The notes below the pieces were generated by a model, which saw only the letters and a list, made by a program, of their open reading frames with translations, was not told the origin of the DNA and made no database searches. Positions 8,383 to 18,773 of a stretch of 64,000 nucleotides of DNA are shown here, one piece after another. Source of the DNA: Rhodococcus sp. KRD162 (GTDB taxonomy: Bacteria; Actinomycetota; Actinomycetes; Mycobacteriales; Mycobacteriaceae); the NCBI RefSeq assembly GCF_017168335.1, contig NZ_JABFAU010000011.1:297163-361162 (forward strand), written 5' to 3'. Every line of letters starts with the position of its first letter. Position 1 is the first letter of the stretch. The translations under genes were made by a program, and so were the position numbers.

Positions 8383-8940
8383 GTGATTGACGAAGCTCTC
8401 TTCGATGCCGAAGAGAAGATGGAAAAAGCCGTATCGGTTGCTCGCGACGATCTGTCCTCGATTCGCACCGGACGTGCCAACCCCGGAATGTTCTCGCGCA
8501 TCGTGATCGAGTACTACGGAGCGCCGACGCCGATCACGCAGCTGGCCAGCATCAGCGTCCCCGAAGCTCGGATGGTCGTCATCAAGCCCTACGAGTCCAA
8601 TCAGCTCGGACCGATCGAAACCGCCATTCGCAACTCCGATCTCGGGGTCAATCCCACCAACGACGGAAACCTGATTCGCGTCGGCGTGCCGCAGCTGACC
8701 GAGGAGCGTCGCCGCGAGTTCGTCAAGCAGGCCAAAGGCAAGGGCGAGGATGCCAAGGTGTCCATTCGCAACGTCCGCCGCAAGACGATGGAAGAGCTCA
8801 AGCGGATTCAGAAGGACGGGGAAGCCGGCGAGGACGAAGTCGTCCGCGCCGAGAACGAGCTCGACAAGACGACCGCCAAGTACACCGCGTCCGTGGACGA
8901 ACTCGTCAAGCGCAAAGAGGGCGAGCTGATGGAGGTCTGA
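8383..8940 (+). CDS. frr: ribosome recycling factor
   Basis: 185 residues from GTG 8383, with GGAGGA at 8371-8376. RRF with EF-G splits post-termination ribosomes. Characteristic segments: [14 protein letters not shown] (about 26-39), [14 protein letters not shown] (about 47-60) and [15 protein letters not shown] (about 127-141). Length is the family's usual 185. It lies 55 bases after pyrH and 36 before cdsA. Confidence 0.98.
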   Translation: MIDEALFDAEEKMEKAVSVARDDLSSIRTGRANPGMFSRIVIEYYGAPTPITQLASISVPEARMVVIKPYESNQLGPIETAIRNSDLGVNPTNDGNLIRVGVPQLTEERRREFVKQAKGKGEDAKVSIRNVRRKTMEELKRIQKDGEAGEDEVVRAENELDKTTAKYTASVDELVKRKEGELMEV

Positions 8941-8976
8941 CCTTCCGGAAGCTGACTGCTTTCACGACAGAAGACG

Positions 8977-9891
8977 ATGAATTCCGAGGAGTTGACGACA
9001 GTGGTGGGTCCGGATCGGCAGGAGGGCAGCGGTACTCCCGCTGCTCCATCCGGGGTCGCTGCCGCGAAGTCCGCAGGCAAAGCAGGCCGCAATCTGCCCG
9101 CCGCGATCGGTGTCGGCGGGAGTCTGGGAATCGGCCTGATCCTGGTCCTCGTGTTCGTTCCGCTGGTCTGGATCGGTGTGGTGGCCGTGGCGTTGGCCGT
9201 CGCCACCTACGAGGTGTCCAAGCGACTACGCGAAGGCGGCGTGCTCGTACCCCGCATCCCACTGATCCTCGGTGGGCAGGCGATGATCTGGCTCGGCTGG
9301 CCGTTCGGTGCCGTCGGTGTGCTCAGCGCTGCCGTGGGCACCGTCTTGGTCTGTATGGTGTGGCTCCTGCTGAGGCAGGGTTTCGGTGCGGCTCCGAAAA
9401 ATTACCTCGAGGAACTGTCGGTCACCGTCCTCGTGGCGTGCTGGCTGCCACTGCTGGCCTCCTTCGCGGTGCTGATGGTGCTCCAGGACAACGGAGCCGG
9501 CCGCATCCTGGTGTTCGTCATCGGCGTGGTGTGCTCCGACGTCGGCGGATACATCGCAGGCGTGCTGTTCGGAAAGCACCCGATGGCACCGGCGATCAGC
9601 CCGAAGAAGTCATGGGAGGGTCTGGTCGGTTCGTTGATCTTCTGCGTCATCGGATGCCTGCTGACGGTGACGCTCATTCTCGAGGCCAACTCGATGATCG
9701 GCGTTCTGCTCGGGGTGGTACTGGTGGTGACCGGCACACTGGGTGACCTGATCGAGTCGCAGGTCAAAAGGGATCTTCGGATCAAGGACATGGGCACTTT
9801 GCTACCCGGGCACGGCGGCATCATGGACCGACTGGACTCGCTGTTGCCCTCGGCGTTCGTCGCCTGGCTCGTCTTCACCGTGCTGCTCTGA
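8977..9891 (+). CDS. cdsA: phosphatidate cytidylyltransferase
   Basis: 304 residues from ATG 8977. Makes CDP-diacylglycerol from phosphatidate and CTP at the membrane, feeding phosphatidylinositol, cardiolipin and other lipids. A hydrophilic 35-residue N-terminus is followed by about eight hydrophobic segments. The signature near the C-terminus is complete: SQVKRDLRIKDMGTLLPGHG then GGIMDRLDS. It follows frr, as in many bacteria. A GTG at 9001 is an alternative start that would remove eight residues. Confidence 0.96.
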   Translation: MNSEELTTVVGPDRQEGSGTPAAPSGVAAAKSAGKAGRNLPAAIGVGGSLGIGLILVLVFVPLVWIGVVAVALAVATYEVSKRLREGGVLVPRIPLILGGQAMIWLGWPFGAVGVLSAAVGTVLVCMVWLLLRQGFGAAPKNYLEELSVTVLVACWLPLLASFAVLMVLQDNGAGRILVFVIGVVCSDVGGYIAGVLFGKHPMAPAISPKKSWEGLVGSLIFCVIGCLLTVTLILEANSMIGVLLGVVLVVTGTLGDLIESQVKRDLRIKDMGTLLPGHGGIMDRLDSLLPSAFVAWLVFTVLL

Positions 9892-9906
9892 GCCGAGTAC
9901 GACGCC

Positions 9907-10626
9907 ATGCACCGTGCTCGTAGCGGGGTGATTCCCAGTCCGAACATCTGGCACTGGCCGCACGTGTACGAGGCGGAGAATCGCGCTCAGGACGTGGACG
10001 GCGCACTGTTCGAGGCGATCCGCTCGGTTGCCGACTGGACTTCGAAGACGGTCGTCGACATCGGCTGCGGAAGTGGATTTCATCTCCCGATCTTCGCTGC
10101 TGCGGCCGAGCGGGTCATCGGTATCGAGCCGCACGAGCCGCTGGCCGCCGCGGCGCGGACGCGGGTGGCCGGTTTGTCGAACGTCGATGTGAGGGCCGCG
10201 CAGGCCGACTCACTCCCGATGGGAGACGGAACGGTCGATCTCGTTCATGCCCGCACCGCGTATTTCTTCGGGCCCGGTTGCGGCCCGGGAATCACCGAGG
10301 CCATGCGAGTTCTCGTGCCCGGTGGTGCGTTGGTAGTGATAGATCTCGATGCGACGGCCTCGCCGTACGGCGATTGGATGCGCGCCGATCTACCGCACTA
10401 CGACCCGGCGGCCGTCGAGGCATTCTTCTCGGTGCAAGGATTCGACATCACCCGGGTGGACACGAGGTGGTCGTTTCCGAATCGAGCCGTCCTCCGCGAG
10501 GTGCTGGCAATCGAGTTCGGGCCCCGGGTTGCGAGGGATGCGATCAGGGCGGTAGAGGGCGTCTCGTTCGACGTCCGTTACCGAGTGCACGTGCGCCGTA
10601 AACCGACTGGAATCGAGTTGCGTTGA
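9907..10626 (+). CDS. class I SAM-dependent methyltransferase
   Basis: 239 residues starting 15 bases after cdsA, probably co-transcribed. The SAM-binding motif I VVDIGCGSGFHLP (about 49-61) is followed by the acidic GIEPHEP loop (motif II), and VDLVHARTAYFFGPG with GALVVIDLDA (motifs III-IV), so the Rossmann fold is complete. The substrate cannot be read; the neighbourhood (phospholipid synthesis) gives only weak guidance. It ends before a hairpin shared with the convergent lyase gene. Confidence 0.85.
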   Translation: MHRARSGVIPSPNIWHWPHVYEAENRAQDVDGALFEAIRSVADWTSKTVVDIGCGSGFHLPIFAAAAERVIGIEPHEPLAAAARTRVAGLSNVDVRAAQADSLPMGDGTVDLVHARTAYFFGPGCGPGITEAMRVLVPGGALVVIDLDATASPYGDWMRADLPHYDPAAVEAFFSVQGFDITRVDTRWSFPNRAVLREVLAIEFGPRVARDAIRAVEGVSFDVRYRVHVRRKPTGIELR

Positions 10627-10639
10627 GCCCGAGAGCAAG

Positions 10640-10673
10640 CAGGCCGACACGCAGTGGAATGCGGGTCGGCCTG
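10640..10673. terminator. bidirectional terminator hairpin
   Basis: CAGGCCGAC (10640-10648) pairs perfectly with GTCGGCCTG (10665-10673); an inner CGCA/TGCG stem extends it after one mismatch. It sits between the convergent methyltransferase and lyase genes. There is no T-run, as is common in high-GC actinobacteria. Confidence 0.6.
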
Positions 10674-10681
10674 GTGGACGG

Positions 10682-11536
10682 TCAGGATGCGGGAGAAATC
10701 CCGAACACCTCGGCCGAGTCGTTGATCCCGAGTGCCTTGGCCAGCCGCGGCAGATCACTGCCGTCCTTGACGTGGGCACCGTCGGCACCGAGAGCCTCGA
10801 TCACCTCGTGCGCCCAGGACACGTCGCTGGGGGACGGGGCGAGCTCACGATTGACGATGGCGGCCTGATGGGTATGCATGCACAGCTTGCCCGTCATGCC
10901 CATCGACACCGTCAGTGCTGCATCTCGACCGAGGACGCTCTCGTTGGAGTTCAGCGTCGGTCCGTCGATCGGACCGGGCAGACGCCCTGCCCGCGAGGAG
11001 ACGACCAGGCGCGAACGTGGGTATGCCATGGCAAGTGGTTCGTCGCTCATGCCGGTGTCGCGGCGGAAATCGCCGCTGCCGAAGGCGAGTCGGAAGGTCG
11101 ACTCCGCGCGGGCGATCTCGGTTGCCGCTTCCAGCCCCATCGCCGATTCCACCAGGGCGAGGATCGGAGTGCCGGGTGCGAGGCGGGCAGCTGTGGCCTC
11201 GACCTGGCCGCCGCTTTCGGTCTTGGCGAGCATGACGCCCACGAGTCCTGGCATTCCCGACAGGGCCGCGAGGTCGTCTGCCCAGTACGGGGTCGTCGCG
11301 TCGTTGATGCGGACCCACGCGGAGTTGCCCTCGCCGAGCCACTGCAGGACGGACTCACGTGCTGCGGGCTTCTTGGCCGGGGCGACGGCGTCTTCGATGT
11401 CGAGAATGACTGCATCGACTCCGGACGTCGCGGCGTCGCTGAATGTCTCGGGCTTGGTTCCGGGGACCAGTAGCCACGACCGCGCGCGGTCTGGGGCGAT
11501 GCCGGATGCCACTGGTGTCTCCATGAAAGTTGTCAC
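10682..11536 (-). CDS. HpcH/HpaI aldolase, CitE-like CoA-ester lyase
   Basis: 284 residues from GTG 11536, with GAGGAG six bases upstream; an ATG four codons on is the alternative. The TIM-barrel CitE-like family cleaves or forms malyl-CoA or citramalyl-CoA type esters. Visible: LLVPGTKPE (phosphate/CoA loop, about 22-30), VILDIEDAVAP (about 43-53, Mg-binding acidic residues), WVRIND, ALVESAMGL and FGSGDFRRDTG (second Mg-binding aspartate). No citrate-lyase alpha or gamma partner is nearby, so it is a stand-alone CitE-like enzyme, possibly a citramalyl-CoA lyase. The exact substrate is not determined. Confidence 0.85.
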   Translation of the reverse strand: MTTFMETPVASGIAPDRARSWLLVPGTKPETFSDAATSGVDAVILDIEDAVAPAKKPAARESVLQWLGEGNSAWVRINDATTPYWADDLAALSGMPGLVGVMLAKTESGGQVEATAARLAPGTPILALVESAMGLEAATEIARAESTFRLAFGSGDFRRDTGMSDEPLAMAYPRSRLVVSSRAGRLPGPIDGPTLNSNESVLGRDAALTVSMGMTGKLCMHTHQAAIVNRELAPSPSDVSWAHEVIEALGADGAHVKDGSDLPRLAKALGINDSAEVFGISPAS

Positions 11537-11896
11537 GTCGTGCTCCTCGGGTGAAGTGGGGGCAACACCAGCCTGATCGATTCAGTGACGAGACGCCAGA
11601 TTCCGTACATAGTGTTCACAAATCGTGAGGATATTTCTTGTTCGCTGCCCGAACCGGCACCGAAGAGTCCAAGCCTGTCAGACCGACGACATCACCAGCG
11701 CCCATGATCGTGGCCGGCAGCGTCGGTGTCCGAATCCTCGGTTCGTGCGCATGTCGGTGCGGGATTGCGCGCGCATACGAACTCGTGGCGACTGCCCACC
11801 GGCCGCACATCCGACAACCGCGAATAGGACTGCGACGCGAACGGGTGGACAATGGCGGAATGATGTTCGACAGGCAGGAAGGACTGTGGGTGACGT
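11537..11896. other. divergent intergenic region, no gene seen
   Basis: This 360-base gap separates the lyase (minus) and rlmN (plus). Short open frames cross it, but none has a ribosome site, a recognisable product or neighbour-like codon use. I see no convincing promoter hexamers, repeats or RNA structure. Confidence 0.5.
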
Positions 11897-13048
11897 ATGA
11901 GTGAAGCGGTCGACGCAACGGACGCGTCGGCGGAGCAGAAGAGGCCGAATCTTCCCTTGGTCTTCACCGCGCCGCGTCGCGGCATGCCCTCGCGCCATCT
12001 TGCCGACCTCGACAGGGAAGGTCTGCGGGAGGCAGTGAAAGTACTCGGCCTGCCGGCGTTCCGCGCCGATCAGCTGGCCCGGCACTACTATGCGCGCCTC
12101 GAAGCCGACACCACGAAGATGACCGATCTGCCGGCCGACGTGCGCGAGAAGGTGGGGGCCGATCTCTTCCCCACGCTGCTCACTGCCATCAACCATCTGG
12201 CGTGTGACGACGGTGACACCCGCAAGACGCTGTGGAAGGCGAACGACGGGACGTTGCTCGAGAGTGTCCTGATGCGATACCCGGGCAGGGCGACGCTGTG
12301 CATCTCGAGTCAGGCCGGTTGCGGAATGGCCTGCCCGTTCTGCGCGACCGGTCAGGCGGGCCTGCAGCGAAACCTCTCGACGGCCGAGATCGTGGATCAA
12401 GTTCGGTCCGCGGCAGCGGATTTGCGCGACGGAGCGGTACCGGGCGGTGAGGGCCGGCTCTCGAACGTGGTGTTCATGGGTATGGGCGAGCCGCTGGCCA
12501 ACTACAAACGCGTCGTCTCGGCGGTCCGAAAGATCGTCTCGCCCGCACCCGACGGGCTCGGTCTGTCCCAGCGATCGGTGACGGTGTCGACGGTCGGTTT
12601 GGCTCCGGCCATACGCAAGTTGGCCGACGAGGGACTGTCGGTGACGCTGGCGGTGTCGTTGCACACGCCCGACGACGAGCTGCGCGATACGTTGGTGCCG
12701 GTGAACAACCGGTGGTCGGTGGCGGAGGTGCTGTCGGCTGCTCGGTACTACGCCGATCAGACAGGTCGACGCGTGTCGATCGAGTACGCGATGATCCGCG
12801 ATGTGAACGATCAGCCGTGGCGAGCGGACATGCTGGGCAAGAAGTTGCACAAGGCACTCGGGTCACGGGTTCATGTGAACCTCATCCCGCTCAATCCGAC
12901 TCCGGGCAGCGAATGGGATGCCAGCCCGAAGCCGGTGGAGCGAGAATTCGTGCGACGGGTGATCGCGCAGGGTGTGTCCTGCACCGTCCGGGATACTCGT
13001 GGCCAGGAGATAGCGGCGGCCTGCGGCCAGCTGGCCGCCGAGAACTGA
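11897..13048 (+). CDS. rlmN: 23S rRNA/tRNA adenine-C2 methyltransferase RlmN
   Basis: 383 residues from ATG 11897. A radical-SAM enzyme that methylates C2 of A2503 in 23S rRNA and A37 of some tRNAs. The radical-SAM cluster motif is C142-x3-C146-x2-C149 (GCGMACPFC). The GMGEPLANY segment binds SAM. The catalytic cysteine near the C-terminus is C376 in IAAACGQL. The preceding N-terminal helical domain (residues about 30-110, [14 protein letters not shown]) is typical. No good ribosome site is visible. Confidence 0.97.
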   Translation: MSEAVDATDASAEQKRPNLPLVFTAPRRGMPSRHLADLDREGLREAVKVLGLPAFRADQLARHYYARLEADTTKMTDLPADVREKVGADLFPTLLTAINHLACDDGDTRKTLWKANDGTLLESVLMRYPGRATLCISSQAGCGMACPFCATGQAGLQRNLSTAEIVDQVRSAAADLRDGAVPGGEGRLSNVVFMGMGEPLANYKRVVSAVRKIVSPAPDGLGLSQRSVTVSTVGLAPAIRKLADEGLSVTLAVSLHTPDDELRDTLVPVNNRWSVAEVLSAARYYADQTGRRVSIEYAMIRDVNDQPWRADMLGKKLHKALGSRVHVNLIPLNPTPGSEWDASPKPVEREFVRRVIAQGVSCTVRDTRGQEIAAACGQLAAEN

Positions 13049-13055
13049 TCGGTTG

Positions 13056-13325
13056 TCAGCGAGGCTTGCGTCGGACGATCACGTCGCGAACGACCAGGCC
13101 GACCAGGGCTGCGGCGAATCCGACCAGCCACAGATCTTCGACCCTGCCCTCGTGGTTTCCGATGGTCAGCAACAGTAGAAATACTGCGACGACGACGGCG
13201 GCGATGCGCATGGCCTTGTTCGATTCGCCGCTCCAGCCCCACTCGGCGGACGGTACCTCGGGCACCTCGTGCCGCGTATCGACGACCGGGTCGTACGAAG
13301 CGGATTCCAGTTCGGTATTTGCCAC
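13056..13325 (-). CDS. DUF2631 membrane protein
   Basis: 89 residues from GTG 13325 with GAGAGGA nine bases upstream. A hydrophilic N-terminus with the sequence EVPSAEWGWSGES is followed by two membrane segments (about 41-56 and 66-80) and a basic tail RRKPR. This layout matches DUF2631, a small family in Mycobacteriales (Rv2876-like) found near rlmN and dxr. Function unknown. It converges with rlmN, with seven bases between the stops. Confidence 0.85.
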   Translation of the reverse strand: MANTELESASYDPVVDTRHEVPEVPSAEWGWSGESNKAMRIAAVVVAVFLLLLTIGNHEGRVEDLWLVGFAAALVGLVVRDVIVRRKPR

Positions 13326-13480
13326 CGGTCGGTCCTCTCGGGTGATGAATTCTCGAAATCGTCCTGCACGAGGCGTCGAGGCTGCCGCGTTCGGTCAATA
13401 TTGGCATACGACCGCCCGTCGTAGCCATCAGGGCTGCGCTCACCGGGCGCGGGTGTCGACTTCGGTGAGAGACTGCCTCG

Positions 13481-14440
13481 GTGACGTCCGAACGCCTTCC
13501 GCACCCACTGACCCGGTTTCCGCTGAGCTACCCCCGTGACATGGTCGGCTACGGGCGGACTCCGCCGGACGCACAGTGGCCCGGTGGGGCGAACATCGCC
13601 GTGCAGTTCGTCCTCAACTACGAGGAGGGCGCGGAGAACAACGTGCTCGACGGCGACACCAAATCCGAGACGTTCCTGTCGGAAATGATCGGGGCGCAGG
13701 CGTTTCCGAACCGACACATGAGCATGGAATCGCTGTACGAGTACGGTTCACGCGCCGGCGTGTGGCGGGTACTGCGGGCCTTCGAGAAACGGGATCTACC
13801 CCTGACGGTCTTCGCCGTGGCCAAGGCCATGGAACGAAATCCGGAAGTAGTTGCCGCTCTGCTGGAGCTGGACCACGAGATCGCGTGCCATGGACTGCGG
13901 TGGCTGTCCTATCAGCAGATCGACGAGAACGTCGAGCGCGAACACATGGCCGAGGCCGTGGCCATTCTGCGGGATCTCACCGGTTCGGCACCGCGGGGTT
14001 GGTACACCGGCCGCGACTCACCCAATACTCGGTCACTCGTCGTCGAGCACGGCGGATTCGTCTACGACTCCGATTCCTACGCCGACGATCTGCCCTACTG
14101 GACGACGGTGTCCACAGGGAGTGAGACGAGGGATCACCTGGTGGTGCCGTACACCCTCGACACCAACGACATGCGTTTCGCTTCGCCGGGCGGATTCTCC
14201 ACCGGCGACGAGTTCTATGCGCATCTGCGCGACGCATTCGACGTGCTCTACGCCGAGGGCGCGAACGGCAGTCCCAAGATGCTCTCGGTCGGCCTGCACT
14301 GCAGGCTGGTCGGCAGGCCGGCTCGGGTGGCAGCCCTCGAGCGCTTTCTCGATCACGTGCAATCGCACGAGAAGGTCTGGGTCGCCAAGCGCATCGACAT
14401 CGCCGAGCACTGGCGCGCGGTACATCCCCCCGGCTCCTGA
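13481..14440 (+). CDS. puuE: PuuE-type allantoinase (polysaccharide deacetylase fold)
   Basis: 319 residues from GTG 13481. The N-terminus [14 protein letters not shown] followed by [13 protein letters not shown] is diagnostic of the cofactor-independent allantoinase PuuE rather than chitin or peptidoglycan deacetylases. [20 protein letters not shown] and [13 protein letters not shown] are further family segments. PuuE opens allantoin to allantoate in purine breakdown. No urate oxidase, transthyretin-like or OHCU decarboxylase gene is in the window, so it appears isolated from its pathway here. A housekeeping-type start lacking an obvious ribosome site leaves the N-terminus slightly uncertain. 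Confidence 0.82.
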   Translation: MTSERLPHPLTRFPLSYPRDMVGYGRTPPDAQWPGGANIAVQFVLNYEEGAENNVLDGDTKSETFLSEMIGAQAFPNRHMSMESLYEYGSRAGVWRVLRAFEKRDLPLTVFAVAKAMERNPEVVAALLELDHEIACHGLRWLSYQQIDENVEREHMAEAVAILRDLTGSAPRGWYTGRDSPNTRSLVVEHGGFVYDSDSYADDLPYWTTVSTGSETRDHLVVPYTLDTNDMRFASPGGFSTGDEFYAHLRDAFDVLYAEGANGSPKMLSVGLHCRLVGRPARVAALERFLDHVQSHEKVWVAKRIDIAEHWRAVHPPGS

Positions 14441-14441
14441 C

Positions 14442-14996
14442 TCAACGAGCAGAACGGCACGCCGATTCCAACGCGGCGAAGTACCTGTCGGTGATCAGCG
14501 CCTGTACCCGCCTGCCCACGGGACCGCCCAGTGTGGTGAACCAGCGTCCCGGACGCGAGAACGCAGAGATGTGCGCGGTGACGATGCCGTCGGCAGGGGA
14601 GTAGTCGATGTGGAAGAGCTCCTCGCCCGCCTCGGGATGGCCGTCGAGCGTGCCGTAGGCGAAGCCCTGACGGTTGGCCTCGTCGATGACGTACACCACG
14701 CGGCACGGGCTTTGGATCGGGCCGAGGGTGAGTACGACCACTGCGTCGGGGATCGCGGTGTCGGCACTGGGATGAACCCTCAGCCCGGCCCCGCGATGCA
14801 TGTCCCACTGCATCAGCGCATCGGCTGCCGCCCCGTATTCGTCGAGCCCGGCCCCGATCACCTGCGATCTGGTGAGGTGGTGGTAGTCGGCTGGAAAGGT
14901 CCCTTCGCTCGCTCCCACATCGGCGTAGTTGAACGAGGTCGTGCGGTACTTCGAGACGTCCATGCCCTCCAGCGTGCCAGTACCGGTGAAGCGCAT
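14442..14996 (-). CDS. DUF1990 family protein
   Basis: 184 residues from ATG 14996; M12 at 14963 is an alternative start. Matches DUF1990: YADVGAS near the N-terminus, [34 protein letters not shown] in two pieces (about 100-125), and a C-terminal RYFAALE. From memory, the fold is a compact single domain; function is unknown. It converges on the allantoinase gene with one base between stop codons. Its start lies 36 bases from the divergent dxr start, so the two may share a control region. Confidence 0.8.
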   Translation of the reverse strand: MRFTGTGTLEGMDVSKYRTTSFNYADVGASEGTFPADYHHLTRSQVIGAGLDEYGAAADALMQWDMHRGAGLRVHPSADTAIPDAVVVLTLGPIQSPCRVVYVIDEANRQGFAYGTLDGHPEAGEELFHIDYSPADGIVTAHISAFSRPGRWFTTLGGPVGRRVQALITDRYFAALESACRSAR

Positions 14997-15032
14997 AGGG
15001 GTTTCTCAGACTCGGTAGGCAACAATGGACCC

Positions 15033-16226
15033 GTGCCAGACCATCGTGAGCGAACGACCACCGCGGACCGTCCCGACCCGATTCGCGTGCTGCTGTTGGG
15101 GAGCACCGGTTCGATCGGAACCCAAGCACTCGACGTCATCGCAGCCAACCCCGACCGATTCGTCGTGGTCGGTCTCGCCGCAGGCGGACGCAACATCGAT
15201 CTGCTCCGGCGTCAGATCGCCGAGACCGGAGTCGAGCGGGTTGCCGTGGCCGACTCCGACGCCGCGGCCGAGCTCGGCCTGCCCGGGGTGCTCAGCGGTC
15301 CGCGTGCGGTGACCGAGCTCGTCGAGTCGACGCCTGCCGACGTCGTGCTCAACGCTTTGGTGGGCTCGCTCGGTCTGGAGCCGACTCTGGCCGCTCTGCA
15401 GACCGGCGCTCGGCTGGCGCTGGCCAACAAGGAGTCGCTGGTGGCAGGCGGCGATCTCGTTCTCGCCGCGGCCGCTCCCGGGCAGATCGTGCCGGTCGAC
15501 TCCGAACACTCGGCATTGGCGCAGTGCCTGCGTGGTGGACACCGTAGCGAGGTGGATCGACTGATCCTGACCGCCTCGGGAGGACCGTTTCGCGGGTGGA
15601 GCGAGGAAGAACTGACATCGGTCACCCCGGAGCAGGCGGCCGCGCATCCCACCTGGTCGATGGGTCAGATGAACACGCTGAACTCGGCGACACTGGTCAA
15701 CAAGGGCCTCGAATTGATCGAAGCGCACCTGCTTTTCGGGGTGCCGTACGAGAAGATCGACGTCACCGTCCACCGGCAGTCCATCGTCCACTCGATGGTC
15801 ACGTTCGTCGACGGCTCGACGATCGCTCAGGCCAGCCCGCCGGATATGAAGTTGCCGATCGGGCTCGCACTCGGGTGGCCCGATCGAGTCCCGAACGTGG
15901 CACGCGCACTCGACTTCACCATGGCATTCTCCTGGGATTTCGAGCCGCTGGACGATCGAGTGTTTCCGGCGGTGCAATTGGCCCGCGAGGCAGGAATCCT
16001 CGGCGGTTGCATGACAGCGGTGTACAACGCGTCCAACGAAATCGCGGCCGAGGCCTTTCTGGGCGGGCACATCGAATTCCCCCAGATCGTGCAGACGGTG
16101 CGCGCGGTGGTCGATGACGGTAGCGGGGACTGGTCGGCGGCCCCGACTACCGTGGACGACGTTCTGGCTGCGGATTCCTGGGCTCGCGCACGTGCGCGTG
16201 AGCTCCTGAAGAAGAAGGGTCTCTGA
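15033..16226 (+). CDS. dxr: 1-deoxy-D-xylulose 5-phosphate reductoisomerase
   Basis: 397 residues from GTG 15033. Converts DXP to MEP, the first committed step of the MEP isoprenoid pathway. NADPH loop [12 protein letters not shown] (about 20-31), [24 protein letters not shown] (Mn-binding acidic residues), ASGGPFR (the flexible loop that binds fosmidomycin) and [17 protein letters not shown] are all present. No ribosome site precedes 15033; AACAAT at 15021-15026 sits seven bases back, a weak leaderless-promoter candidate. It is followed after five bases by rip1 and then ispG, the conserved dxr-rip1-ispG order. Confidence 0.96.
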   Translation: MPDHRERTTTADRPDPIRVLLLGSTGSIGTQALDVIAANPDRFVVVGLAAGGRNIDLLRRQIAETGVERVAVADSDAAAELGLPGVLSGPRAVTELVESTPADVVLNALVGSLGLEPTLAALQTGARLALANKESLVAGGDLVLAAAAPGQIVPVDSEHSALAQCLRGGHRSEVDRLILTASGGPFRGWSEEELTSVTPEQAAAHPTWSMGQMNTLNSATLVNKGLELIEAHLLFGVPYEKIDVTVHRQSIVHSMVTFVDGSTIAQASPPDMKLPIGLALGWPDRVPNVARALDFTMAFSWDFEPLDDRVFPAVQLAREAGILGGCMTAVYNASNEIAAEAFLGGHIEFPQIVQTVRAVVDDGSGDWSAAPTTVDDVLAADSWARARARELLKKKGL

Positions 16227-16231
16227 CTCAT

Positions 16232-17455
16232 ATGGCGTTCGCAATAGGTGTCGTGCTGTTCGCCGTCGGTATCGGCGTGTCGATCGCGCTGCACGAGGCG
16301 GGACACATGTGGACCGCGAAAGCGCTCGGCATGAAGGTCCGGCGCTACTACATCGGTTTCGGCCCCAAGATCTTCTCCTTCCGCCGAGGGGAGACCGAAT
16401 ACGGCCTCAAAGCCATTCCGGCAGGCGGTTTCTGCGATATCGCAGGCATGACGGCGATCGACGAGCTGGCTCCCGACGAGGTCGAGCGGGCGATGTACCG
16501 CCAGAAGACGTGGAAGCGCATCGTCGTCATGGTCGGCGGAATCGCCATGAACTTCGTACTCGGCATCGTGCTGGTCTACACGCTGGTCTTGGGCTGGGGA
16601 ACGCCGGATCGGGTGACGCCTCCCACCGTTCAAGTGAGCAATGTCGTCTGCATCGCACCCTCGCAGAGCGAGGACGGAACATTCGCGCCCTGCTCGGGAA
16701 CCAGTCCCGCCGCCGAGGCCGGGCTCCGCAAAGACGATGTCATCACCGCAGTGAACGGCCAGCCCACGCAGTACTGGGGCGATGTGGTCGACGCGGTGCG
16801 AAACTCGTCCGGCTCGGTCGACTTGACGGTCGAGCGGGACGGAGCATCGATCGATCTGACCATTCCGATCACCGAGGTGCAGCGCTACGTCACCGACCCG
16901 GATACCGGAGCCGTGCAATCGATGACAGTCGGTGCCGTGGGTGTGAAGGGTTCGACGATCATGCCCCCGCGTATCCAATACAACCCGATCGAGGCCGTGC
17001 CCGAGACGTTCGTCTTCACCGGCGACATCTTCGTGCAGACCGGAAAAGCCCTCGTCCAGTTGCCGACGAAGGTGCAGGCGCTGTGGGAGTCGATCTTCGG
17101 CGGACAGCGCGGACTCGACACACCCATGAGCGTGGTCGGTGCCAGTGTCATCGGCGGCCAAGCGGTCGAGCGTGACGACGCGATCACTTTCCTGGGGCTG
17201 TTGGCGTCGCTGAACTTCTTCCTCGGTGCGTTCAACATCGTGCCGCTGCTGCCGCTCGACGGCGGCCACATCGCCGTGACCATCTACGAGCGCATCCGCA
17301 ACATCTTCCGTAACCGGCGCGGCCTGCCCGACGGGGCACCGGTGAACTACATGAAGCTGATGCCGGTCACCTACGTGGTCATCATCGTTTTCATCGGGTT
17401 CTCCTTGCTGACGCTCACGGCGGACATCGTCAACCCGATTCAGATCTATCAGTAA
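16232..17455 (+). CDS. rip1: site-2 zinc metalloprotease Rip1/RseP
   Basis: 407 residues. An intramembrane protease that cleaves anti-sigma factors and cell-division targets in Mycobacteriales. The first membrane helix holds HEAGH (H21, E22, H25), the zinc site. A PDZ domain lies at about 125-225 (GTSPAAEAGLRKDD, VITAVNGQP). The third ligand, aspartate, is in NIVPLLPLDGGH (about 334-345) inside the penultimate helix, and a last helix ends the protein. Five bases after dxr, so probably coupled. The symbol follows the mycobacterial name. Confidence 0.93.
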   Translation: MAFAIGVVLFAVGIGVSIALHEAGHMWTAKALGMKVRRYYIGFGPKIFSFRRGETEYGLKAIPAGGFCDIAGMTAIDELAPDEVERAMYRQKTWKRIVVMVGGIAMNFVLGIVLVYTLVLGWGTPDRVTPPTVQVSNVVCIAPSQSEDGTFAPCSGTSPAAEAGLRKDDVITAVNGQPTQYWGDVVDAVRNSSGSVDLTVERDGASIDLTIPITEVQRYVTDPDTGAVQSMTVGAVGVKGSTIMPPRIQYNPIEAVPETFVFTGDIFVQTGKALVQLPTKVQALWESIFGGQRGLDTPMSVVGASVIGGQAVERDDAITFLGLLASLNFFLGAFNIVPLLPLDGGHIAVTIYERIRNIFRNRRGLPDGAPVNYMKLMPVTYVVIIVFIGFSLLTLTADIVNPIQIYQ

Positions 17456-17488
17456 ACTCGACAGTCGTAGCGACGAAAGAAGGCCACT

Positions 17489-18652
17489 GTGACCGTGTCA
17501 GTCGGATTGGGAATGCCGGCACCGCCGGTGCCCGTACTCGCGCCACGTCGAAAGACCAGGCAGCTCCAGGTCGGATCGGTGGGAGTAGGTAGCGACAGTC
17601 CTATCTCGGTGCAATCGATGTGCACCACCAAAACTCATGACATCAACGCCACGTTGCAGCAGATCGCCGAGCTGACGGCATCGGGTTGCGACATCGTGCG
17701 TGTGGCATGCCCCACACAGGACGATGCGGACGCGTTGTCGATCATCGCCAAGAAGAGTCAGATCCCGGTGATCGCCGACATCCACTTCCAGCCCAAGTAC
17801 ATCTTCGCCGCAATCGATGCAGGCTGCGCCGCGGTGCGCGTCAACCCCGGCAACATCAAGGAGTTCGACGGCCGCGTCAAGGAGGTCGCCAAGGCTGCCG
17901 GCGACGCCAACATCCCGATCCGTATCGGCGTGAATGCGGGCTCGCTCGATCCCAGGCTGATGAAGAAGTACGGCAAGGCCACCCCCGAGGCTCTCGTCGA
18001 ATCGGCGCTGTGGGAGGCCGGGCTGTTCGAGGAACACGGGTTCGGCGACATCAAGATCTCCGTCAAACACAACGACCCGGTGGTCATGGTCGCCGCCTAC
18101 GAGCAGCTCGCTGCGCAGTGTGACTACCCGCTGCACCTCGGTGTCACCGAGGCAGGGCCGGCCTTCCAGGGCACCATCAAATCCTCGGTGGCGTTCGGGG
18201 CGTTGCTCTCTCGCGGGATCGGCGACACGATTCGGGTGTCGTTGTCGGCCCCGCCTGCCGAGGAGATCAAGGTCGGCAACCAGATTCTGCAGTCGCTCAA
18301 TCTGCGTCCGCGCAAGCTCGAGATCGTGTCCTGCCCGTCCTGCGGTCGGGCACAGGTCGACGTGTACACCCTTGCCGACGAGGTCACTGCAGGCCTGGAG
18401 GGCATGGAGATTCCGCTGCGCGTCGCCGTCATGGGATGCGTCGTCAACGGGCCGGGAGAAGCGCGTGACGCAGACCTCGGGGTGGCCTCGGGTAACGGTA
18501 AGGGCCAGATCTTCGTCAAGGGCAAGGTCATCAAGACGGTGCCCGAGGCGCAGATCGTGGAAACCCTGATCGAGGAGGCCATGCGCATTGCCGAGGAATT
18601 CGACAAGGACGAGACCACAGACGGTGGCGCTCCCGTGGTGACGGTCAGCTGA
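17489..18652 (+). CDS. ispG: 4-hydroxy-3-methylbut-2-enyl-diphosphate synthase
   Basis: 387 residues from GTG 17489, with GAAAGAAGG upstream. The penultimate MEP-pathway enzyme: reductive ring opening of MEcPP to HMBPP by a 4Fe-4S cluster. Cluster ligands C282 and C285 (SCPSCGRA) and C317 ([10 protein letters not shown]), with a glutamate nearby, are intact. The N-terminal TIM barrel includes [19 protein letters not shown] and ADIHFQPKY. The N-terminal 20 residues are a proline-rich extension. It lies 33 bases after rip1, in one operon with dxr. Confidence 0.97.
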   Translation: MTVSVGLGMPAPPVPVLAPRRKTRQLQVGSVGVGSDSPISVQSMCTTKTHDINATLQQIAELTASGCDIVRVACPTQDDADALSIIAKKSQIPVIADIHFQPKYIFAAIDAGCAAVRVNPGNIKEFDGRVKEVAKAAGDANIPIRIGVNAGSLDPRLMKKYGKATPEALVESALWEAGLFEEHGFGDIKISVKHNDPVVMVAAYEQLAAQCDYPLHLGVTEAGPAFQGTIKSSVAFGALLSRGIGDTIRVSLSAPPAEEIKVGNQILQSLNLRPRKLEIVSCPSCGRAQVDVYTLADEVTAGLEGMEIPLRVAVMGCVVNGPGEARDADLGVASGNGKGQIFVKGKVIKTVPEAQIVETLIEEAMRIAEEFDKDETTDGGAPVVTVS

Positions 18653-18773
18653 GTGGAGTCGATCTGATCGGTGTCCGGTTTGCCGCTCCGCCACCGAGAC
18701 GACGTGTTCTCTGGAATGATTCGGTACACGCTCGGTCGGGGCGCAGGCGGTAGGTGGGTCAGGAGGTCCATAG

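Noticed and set aside
11625..11904. Overlapping 90-codon frames before rlmN
   Set aside because: Arginine-rich, no ribosome site, no known product; they overlap each other in different frames.
15827..17269. A long open frame antisense to dxr/rip1 (about 480 codons)
   Set aside because: It mirrors codon bias of the plus-strand genes and contains no recognisable domain; high-GC DNA produces such shadows.
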